DNA from: Desulfovibrio sp.
Lineage (GTDB): Bacteria > Desulfobacterota > Desulfovibrionia > Desulfovibrionales > Desulfovibrionaceae
Reading direction: 5' to 3'
Assembly (NCBI GenBank): GCA_031269345.1
Contig: JAISZH010000183.1
Location: forward strand, 1-40,281
DNA: 40,281 bases
In this document: positions 35,206 through 40,281 of the stretch, piece after piece
Layout of the letters: every line of letters begins with the position of its first letter
How positions within the stretch are numbered: the stretch's first letter is position 1
Position numbers and translations under genes: made by a program
The notes under the pieces: generated by a model
What the model was told of the DNA's origin: nothing
Databases searched by the model: none
The model's input: only the letters and a program-made list of their open reading frames with translations

Positions 35206-35895
35206 ATGAAACAAACACTAGCTTTTCTTGCCGGACCGGGGCTGACCGCCGCTCTGCTGATCTTTTTCTGCGGACTGACGTTCAAGCTGGTCTGGTATTT
35301 CAGGGGACTTGACTGGCGGCTGGAGCGCGTTGCCTACCGGCCGCAGATGTCCGCCGGCATGGCGGGCGGCCTGCATTCCATCTACAGATGGCTTTTGCCT
35401 TACGGCACACACGGCTGGCGCTCCCATCCCCTCCTGACTCTGTATTTTTTCCTGTTCCACGCGGGACTTGTTCTCCTGCCTCCCTTTCTTCTGGGACATA
35501 CCGTTGTCTTCGGGCAAATCTTCGGCTTCAGTCCGCCCGCCCTACCCCAGCTTGCAGGGGACGTGCTGGCGGTGCTGTCCCTGATCGGCGGCCTTCTTCT
35601 TCTCCTGCGCCGCGTCTCCCTGCCGGAGACGCGCCTGCTCGGAACATTCAGCGATTACGCGCTTTCGTCTATTGTTCTGCTGGTGCTGGTCAGCGGGCTT
35701 CTTGCCCGTATGCATACGGAAAACTACGATCTGTGGCTGCTCCTGCATATCGCGGCCGGTGAACTGACGCTGATTCTCGCGCCTTTCACCAAACTTTCCC
35801 ACATGGTTCTGTTTTTCGCCGCCCGTTGGCAACTGGGCGCCGATTACGCCGTTAAACGCGGCGGACACAGACGCGGCCCCTGTTTCCCATGGTAG
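35206..35895 (+). CDS. hmcE: Hmc complex cytochrome-b-like membrane subunit
   Basis: HmcE is an integral membrane subunit related to the gamma subunit of respiratory nitrate reductase and to DsrM/TmcC. The 229-aa protein has five or six hydrophobic segments. Histidines at the ends of the helices (FFLFHAGLVLL, LLLHIAAGELTL, KLSHMVLFF) are good candidates for b-haem ligands. ATG 35206 follows AAGGAGAA with ideal spacing; longer upstream reading in this frame passes through repeat E3 and is rejected. hmcF follows 29 bases later. It would carry electrons across the membrane between the HmcA/B side and HmcF. Confidence 0.9.
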   Translation: MKQTLAFLAGPGLTAALLIFFCGLTFKLVWYFRGLDWRLERVAYRPQMSAGMAGGLHSIYRWLLPYGTHGWRSHPLLTLYFFLFHAGLVLLPPFLLGHTVVFGQIFGFSPPALPQLAGDVLAVLSLIGGLLLLLRRVSLPETRLLGTFSDYALSSIVLLVLVSGLLARMHTENYDLWLLLHIAAGELTLILAPFTKLSHMVLFFAARWQLGADYAVKRGGHRRGPCFPW

Positions 35896-35924
35896 CCTGA
35901 TGCGGACGGAAAAAGGAGAAACGC

Positions 35925-37307
35925 ATGCCTGAAGGGAAGTTCTGCAACAAAAAGCCCGTCAACACCGAAGAGGACTTGAAGTCCCTGCTCGCGGACAAAG
36001 GCGGCAAACAATATTACATGGAAATGGCCGAATTGGAGGTAGACGTGCAGAAGCTCCAGGACGCTTTGCGGCGGACCTGCGCATCGCGCACGCTTACCTG
36101 GCTGGAAATCTGCGCCCGTTGCGGCATGTGCGCGGAAAGCTGTTTTTTTTACCGGATCAGCAACCGCGACCCCGAACAAGTGCCGGCTTTCAAGATCCAG
36201 AGTACCTTGGGCGAGATCGTACGCCGCAAGGGGAATGTGGATAACGCCTTTATGCGCCGCGCCATGGAGTACGCCTGGGCACGCTGCACCTGCTGCAACC
36301 GCTGCGGAATGTTCTGTCCGAACGGCATTGACACAGGGGTCATGTTCAGCTACCTGCGCGGCCTGCTCTACGCCCAGGGATTTGTCCCCTGGGAACTTAA
36401 GATCGGCGCGGGAATGCACCGCGTCTACCGCGCGCAGATGGACGTGACCAGCGAAGACTGGCTGGAAACCTGCGAATGGATGGTCGAAGAAAACAGCGAG
36501 ACCTGGCCGGGGCTGGATATCCCGGTAGACCGGCAGGACGCGGACATCATGTACACCTTGAATGCCAGGGAACCCAAACACTATCCCGAAGACGTGGCCG
36601 AAGCCGCCATCCTCTTCCATCTTGCCGGTGAAAACTGGACGGTGCCCAGCGAAGGCTGGGAGCAGACCTCGCTCGCCATGTTCGCCGGAGACTGGGAAGC
36701 CTGCAAACTCAGCGTGGAAAACGTGTATGCGGCTATTGAACGCCTGAGACCCAAACGCGTAATCGGCACGGAATGCGGCCACGCCCATCGGGCGACCGTT
36801 GTCGAAGGTCCTTACTGGGCGGGACGTCCGGACGGCAAACCCCCGACGGAGTATATCCATTATGTGGAATGGGTGGCGGAAGCCCTGCGCACCGGCAAAC
36901 TGAAGATCGATCCTGACAAAAAAATCAAGGAAAAAGTCACGTTGCAGGACAGTTGCAATTACGTGCGCAACCACGGGCTTGCAAAGTACACGCGCGAGAT
37001 CATGAGCTACATAGTGGAAGAAGGCTGTTTCGTGGAAATGACGCCGAACAGGGAATACAACTACTGTTGCGGCGGCGGCGGCGGTTTCAACGGCATCGGA
37101 CTGTTCCGCGCCCAACGCAATCAGGCGCTGAAGGCCAAAAGAGACCAGATCGCAGCCACCAAAGCGTCGCTCGTGATCGCCCCCTGCCACAACTGCTGGG
37201 ACGCCATCCGCGACCTGGAGGAAGAATACAGACTCGGCATCCGCTGGACTTTTCTCAAACCTTTGCTGATCAGCATGGTCATCGTGCCGGAACATCTTGC
37301 CGGCTGA
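35925..37307 (+). CDS. hmcF: Hmc complex cytoplasmic HdrD-like Fe-S subunit
   Basis: HmcF resembles heterodisulfide reductase subunit D (also DsrK and TmcB). The 460-aa protein has no signal peptide. Two [4Fe-4S] sites are Cys63-66-69-73 and Cys121-124-127-131. The C-terminal CCG region includes [22 protein letters not shown] and PCHNCWD, likely to hold the non-cubane cluster of this family. It would exchange electrons with a cytoplasmic thiol/disulfide partner or with the sulfate-reduction pathway. A T8 run at 36143-36150 within codons 73-75 is slip-prone. A hairpin follows the stop before hmcA. Confidence 0.92.
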   Translation: MPEGKFCNKKPVNTEEDLKSLLADKGGKQYYMEMAELEVDVQKLQDALRRTCASRTLTWLEICARCGMCAESCFFYRISNRDPEQVPAFKIQSTLGEIVRRKGNVDNAFMRRAMEYAWARCTCCNRCGMFCPNGIDTGVMFSYLRGLLYAQGFVPWELKIGAGMHRVYRAQMDVTSEDWLETCEWMVEENSETWPGLDIPVDRQDADIMYTLNAREPKHYPEDVAEAAILFHLAGENWTVPSEGWEQTSLAMFAGDWEACKLSVENVYAAIERLRPKRVIGTECGHAHRATVVEGPYWAGRPDGKPPTEYIHYVEWVAEALRTGKLKIDPDKKIKEKVTLQDSCNYVRNHGLAKYTREIMSYIVEEGCFVEMTPNREYNYCCGGGGGFNGIGLFRAQRNQALKAKRDQIAATKASLVIAPCHNCWDAIRDLEEEYRLGIRWTFLKPLLISMVIVPEHLAG

Positions 37308-37310
37308 CGA

Positions 37311-37332
37311 CAGGTTTCCGCACGGAAATCTG
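37311..37332 (+). other. hairpin between hmcF and hmcA
   Basis: CAG and TTTCCG (37311-37320) face CGGAAA and CTG (37323-37332), separated by a two-base loop and one internal G-T mismatch. It begins three bases after the hmcF stop. A run of seven T residues is seen near 37354, too far away for a regular terminator. It may reduce read-through or stabilise the upstream message. Confidence 0.4.
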
Positions 37333-37395
37333 CCGGATTTGCATGATTGAGAGTGTTTTTTTGAGGAACAACGAATATTTCAGCAAGGATAGGAC

Positions 37396-39072
37396 ATGGT
37401 AAAAGGGTTTATACGGCAAAGCGCGCTCATTTTTACCGCGCTGGCTTTCTGTCTTGTTTTTTCTGCCGGGGGCAGAGCTTTATCCGCATCCCCGACCGAA
37501 AAGAGCGCGGCGGCCGCGCGGGAAAAAACCGGTATTCTGCGCATCAAGCCGGTTGCCGTGCAAGAGGGAGAACTTGCCCCTGTCCCCTTTGATCACGAAC
37601 GGCACACGTCCGCGTTAGACGGCATCCGCTCCTGTGCAAACTGCCACGAAAAGCGCGATACCGACGCTTATTCCCCGGTTTTTAAATCGGTGGAAGCCTC
37701 GGATGCAAAAGGGCGCATGCTGGAATTCCACAACGCCTGCGGAAGCTGCCACGCCCAATTTCGGGAAGGAAACAAGCCATCCGGGCCGGTGGGCGCGCAA
37801 TGCCGCTCCTGCCACACCGCTCCAGTTCCAGGGGGAACGCGCGCCGACGGCGGACTGGACCTTTTTCTCCATTACCGGCATATCACGGCCATGGCTTTTG
37901 ACACCCAATCAGACCGGCCATGCGCAACCTGCCACCATGAGATCAAGACCCCGCTGCCCGGACCGCTGACGGAGGCTTCCTGTAGAAGCTGCCACAGGGA
38001 AAACCCCGCCGGCAAACCGCTCTCCTTTGCAAAACTCGCCCACAACCGCTGTATTTCCTGCCATCTGGACAAGGCCGCGGGCACCCAGGCAAAAGGTCCA
38101 GTCACCTGCGCCGGATGCCATGACCCAGACCTGAAGAAAACTTACACGCGCCCGGTCACATTCCCCCGTCTCGCCGCCGGGCAGCCTGAGGCCTTACTGA
38201 TGCCTGCGCGGGAGCAAAAACTTCCCATCTCCACACGGGTTCCGGAGGCAACAAGTCAGGAAAACACCCAAAGGGGCGCGACGGGGCCGGTCGCATTCAA
38301 CCACGCCCTGCACGAGCGCAACACCGCCGCCTGCCGAAGCTGCCACCACGCGGCCACGGAAGCCTGCTCGGCATGCCACACCCTGGAAGGGACCGAAGGC
38401 AGGCCCACGCTGTTCCAAGTCATGCACGCGCCTGCTTCGGAGCGGTCCTGCTTCGGCTGCCACGAAACGCGAAAAACCCGGGAGGAGAACTGCGCAGCCT
38501 GCCATACACCCCGGAAAGCCGAGCGCGTCTTTGCCTCAGACTGCGCCCTCTGTCATGCCGTTCTCCCTGTTGACACATCGCATATGGCAAGCGCCGGGGA
38601 AAAGAAAGCCCTGGCCGAAAAACTCCTCGCCGCCCGCGCGGCCGCGCGGCCAAAAAGCGTGCCCAAGGCACCGGAAACCGTGTTCATCGGATCGATCAGC
38701 AAGGAATATGCGCCTGCAATCTTTCCACACGGACGTATCGTCAAGGCGCTGGAAAAGGGGATTACGGATTTCTCGCCCGCCTGGTCCGGCCTGCACGCCG
38801 CCAAAGACGCCCTGTGCGGTTTTTGCCACCACTACAGCCCTGTAGCGGCCAACCCGCAACGCTGCGTAAGCTGCCACGCTCCCTACTTACCCACCGGGAA
38901 AACGCCGGACCGGAAAATGTGGGAGAAAGGCGCGCCACGGGGCTTGAAACAGGCCTATCACCAACAGTGCATGGGGTGCCACGAACGGATGAACCTGAAA
39001 GAACCGGCGTCCGCCGATTGCGTAGCCTGTCACGCCCTGCCCGCTGAAGCTCATTTGCAGGCCGGACAGTAA
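37396..39072 (+). CDS. hmcA: sixteen-haem high-molecular-weight cytochrome c
   Basis: This 558-aa protein carries a Sec signal peptide (charged MVKGFIRQ, a hydrophobic core, cut near Ala31) and sixteen CxxCH motifs, the number found in HmcA of D. vulgaris. Histidine pairs ahead of motifs, such as FDHERH and FNHALHERN, are the usual distal ligands for bis-His haems of the c3 type. It is periplasmic and would take electrons from hydrogenases through type I c3 and pass them to HmcB. ATG 37396 follows AAGGATAGG. Notably it is the last gene here; in D. vulgaris it is the first. Confidence 0.94.
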   Translation: MVKGFIRQSALIFTALAFCLVFSAGGRALSASPTEKSAAAAREKTGILRIKPVAVQEGELAPVPFDHERHTSALDGIRSCANCHEKRDTDAYSPVFKSVEASDAKGRMLEFHNACGSCHAQFREGNKPSGPVGAQCRSCHTAPVPGGTRADGGLDLFLHYRHITAMAFDTQSDRPCATCHHEIKTPLPGPLTEASCRSCHRENPAGKPLSFAKLAHNRCISCHLDKAAGTQAKGPVTCAGCHDPDLKKTYTRPVTFPRLAAGQPEALLMPAREQKLPISTRVPEATSQENTQRGATGPVAFNHALHERNTAACRSCHHAATEACSACHTLEGTEGRPTLFQVMHAPASERSCFGCHETRKTREENCAACHTPRKAERVFASDCALCHAVLPVDTSHMASAGEKKALAEKLLAARAAARPKSVPKAPETVFIGSISKEYAPAIFPHGRIVKALEKGITDFSPAWSGLHAAKDALCGFCHHYSPVAANPQRCVSCHAPYLPTGKTPDRKMWEKGAPRGLKQAYHQQCMGCHERMNLKEPASADCVACHALPAEAHLQAGQ

Positions 39073-39141
39073 TGCTGTTATTTATAGAAGTGCTCTCCAA
39101 AATTTGGACAGGTGTGATACCAGCATCTGAACTAAAGGGGT

Positions 39142-39420
39142 GTGCCCCTGCTCAAACAAAAAAAACATGCCTCGGTGTTTAAGGCCAAGGTGGTCTTGGC
39201 GGCGCTTTCCGGCGAAAAACCCATTGCGGAACTGAATTCAGAATTCTGGGTCCATCGGACGCATATCCACCGATGGGTCAAGAGCCCAAGGACTCAACGG
39301 CAGGCATTTTTCCGGCGAAGTCAAAACGGAAGAGGCGAAGAGAGCAAAGGAGATCAACACTCTGCACGACAGAACCGGCCAGCTCACAGTGGAACGCGAT
39401 TTTTTAGCTGAAGCCTGGGG
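39142..39420 (+). pseudogene. IS3-family transposase OrfA remnant, frameshifted
   Basis: The N-terminal part shows the OrfA helix-turn-helix: FKAKVVLAALSGEKPIAEL, then VHRTHIHRWVKS. At about 39305-39311 the frame shifts; the continuation in another frame reads FSGEVKTEEAKRAKEIN and then TGQLTVERDFLAEAW, the leucine-zipper end of OrfA. One frameshift therefore splits the protein. A GTG at 39142 is the apparent start. Confidence 0.8.
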
Positions 39421-39445
39421 GAGCCGTAAGCCTGTCCCGCAGGCA

Positions 39446-39993
39446 GAGCATTGTCCGTACAGATCATGCCAAGCTCTGCCTTGTCCGCCAATGTGCGTTG
39501 CCCGGCATCTCCCGCTCCGGCCTGTATTCACGCGCCCAAGGGCAAATCGGATCTGAATCTGGTTCTGATGCGCGGGCATCACGTACATCCCCATGCGCAA
39601 ATACTTCTTGTACTTGGTGGCCATCATGGACTGGCACAGCCAAAAAGTCCTGTCTTTGCGTCTTGCCAACAGCATGGACACAGATTTTTGCATCGCGGCT
39701 CTGGAAGAGACCTTGACGAAATACGCTTCTCCGGATATCTTCAATCCCGACCAAGGCAGTCAGTTTATCAGTTTTGCGTTTACCAATGTCTTACGCGAGC
39801 AGGGTATCCGCATCTCTATGGGCGGACATGGTCGCTGGGTGGACAATGTTTTTATCAAACGCCTCTGGGGCTCACTGCAGTATGAACGCGTGTATCTCAC
39901 GCCTACGAAACCGGCTCGGAAGCCCAGGCAGGTATCGACAGGTAGATCGACTTTGACGACCACCGGCGACCCCATGGCAGCTTGGTGGGATAA
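39446..39993 (+). pseudogene. IS3-family transposase OrfB remnant, deleted and mutated
   Basis: The start of OrfB is readable (AKLCLVRQCALPGISRSGLY, near 39470-39530). An internal deletion then joins it to the catalytic domain, ITYIPMRKYFLYLVAIMDWHS. Of the DDE triad only the second Asp (DQGSQF) remains: the first is Gly (GITYIP instead of DITYIP) and the Glu is Lys (FIKRLW instead of FIERLW). A frameshift near 39895 and a TAG at 39943 break the C-terminus, which would have read HRRPHGSLVG. The transposase is dead. Confidence 0.8.
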
Positions 39994-40096
39994 CCTCGGA
40001 TATGTACAATAAGCAGGATTTTTTAAAGGCAACCTGATAAGAGAAAAGACAAACCAAGAAACCGCTGTTACCTGTCCGAACAACGGAGACCACCTC

Positions 40097-40281
40097 TCAT
40101 TTCTTCATCTTTCGGTACAGTGTTGCCTTATGTGTACCGAACGTCTTGGCGGCCTCACCGTAATCCCCATCATATTCTTCCAATGCAGTTCGGATGATTT
40201 CTTTCTCGTATACCGCCACACGTTCAACCAAAAACCTTTTATCTGTTAAGGCGGCTTTGGAAATCGGCTGCCGTGAGAGAA
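40097..40281 (-). CDS. C-terminal part of a Fis-type HTH regulator (runs off the window)
   Basis: The minus strand reads without a stop from the window edge to TGA at 40097-40099. It encodes VYEKEIIRTALEEYDG, then YGEAAKTFGTHKATLYRKMKK, the helix-turn-helix of the Fis family that closes sigma-54-dependent activators such as NtrC-type response regulators. Only about 61 residues are in the window, so the receiver or AAA+ domains cannot be seen. It points towards hmcA across the dead IS element, whose right end lies five bases from this stop codon. The HTH itself is intact. Confidence 0.75.
   Translation of the reverse strand, partial: LSRQPISKAALTDKRFLVERVAVYEKEIIRTALEEYDGDYGEAAKTFGTHKATLYRKMKK

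Larger units (their letters stand above)
39091..40092 (+). mobile_element. decayed IS3-family insertion sequence with inverted repeats
   Basis: The left end (39091-39113) starts TGCTCTCC and includes GGACAGGT. The right end, read inward on the other strand from 40092, starts TGGTCTCC and also includes GGACAGGT, so about 16 of 23 positions agree. Two transposase remnants lie between. The element is about 1.0 kb, shorter than the usual 1.2-1.3 kb, owing to an internal deletion in orfB. No clear target duplication is visible. It cannot move by itself. Confidence 0.75.

Noticed and set aside
35844-37295. 483-codon open frame on the minus strand
   Set aside because: It lies exactly opposite hmcF, whose two Fe-S sites and CCG motifs are unmistakable. 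Long antisense frames are common in GC-rich genes; this one has no family motif and no ribosome-binding site.
37396-39072. Nine-haem cytochrome (NhcA) instead of HmcA
   Set aside because: Sixteen CxxCH motifs were counted, and the full set of hmcB-F partners is present, so HmcA fits and NhcA does not.

Overview
This window looks like a chromosomal segment of a sulfate-reducing deltaproteobacterium of the Desulfovibrionaceae type. Two things point there. One is an almost complete Hmc transmembrane electron-transfer operon, including a cytochrome with sixteen CxxCH haem motifs. The other is the gene order yceD-rpmF-plsX-fabH-fabG-acpP-fabF-glyA-dCMP deaminase-ribD-ribE-ribBA-ribH-nusB-leuS-lptE-holA, which I recall from Desulfovibrio genomes. 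The DNA is GC-rich and coding is dense in the left three quarters. No rRNA, tRNA or CRISPR array was seen.

Layout. 1-437: AT-rich leader. 438-7180: ribosomal protein L32 and fatty-acid/phospholipid initiation genes, then glyA. 7197-12068: a nucleotide deaminase, the riboflavin genes and nusB, mostly overlapping or closely packed. 12065-16137: leuS, an LptE-like lipoprotein and holA. 16562-19063: lon behind a recognisable promoter. 19076-22353 (minus strand): a GT4 glycosyltransferase, a polytopic membrane protein and an unknown 171-aa protein. 22657-30480: a TrmN6-like methyltransferase, uvrA, two cobalamin amidation genes (cobB, cobQ) and gph. 30553-31575 (minus): a VKOR-like membrane protein with a thioredoxin-like CPAC domain. 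After about 950 bp of non-coding DNA comes hmcB-hmcC-hmcD-hmcE-hmcF-hmcA (32530-39072). A decayed IS3-type element with recognisable inverted repeats (39091-40092) separates it from the C-terminal end of a Fis-type regulator that runs off the window (minus strand).

How the genes work together. The left block makes malonyl-ACP-derived acyl chains (FabH, FabG, ACP, FabF) and feeds PlsX. The rib block turns GTP and ribulose-5-phosphate into riboflavin. The hmc block would pass electrons between the periplasmic cytochrome pool (HmcA), the membrane subunits (HmcC, D, E), the periplasmic Fe-S protein (HmcB) and a cytoplasmic HdrD-like protein (HmcF).

The most unusual content is not a gene. It is a set of composite palindromic repeats made of several different hairpins in a row, found only in intergenic DNA. 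Three sequence classes can be separated by eye. E1 (about 118 bp) occurs at 9506-9629 and inverted at 16159-16274, with a minimal form at 15094-15126. E2 (about 65 bp) occurs at 22506-22569 and, split open by E1, at 16138-16317. E3 (about 141 bp) lies as an inverted pair immediately upstream of hmcB and upstream of hmcE inside the operon, with a partial third copy before ribBA. Also notable are hmcA at the end rather than the start of its operon, a G9 tract before hmcE, a pair of matching 32-bp dyads in the hmc upstream region, and a tandem duplication that supplies the C-terminus of the VKOR-like gene.
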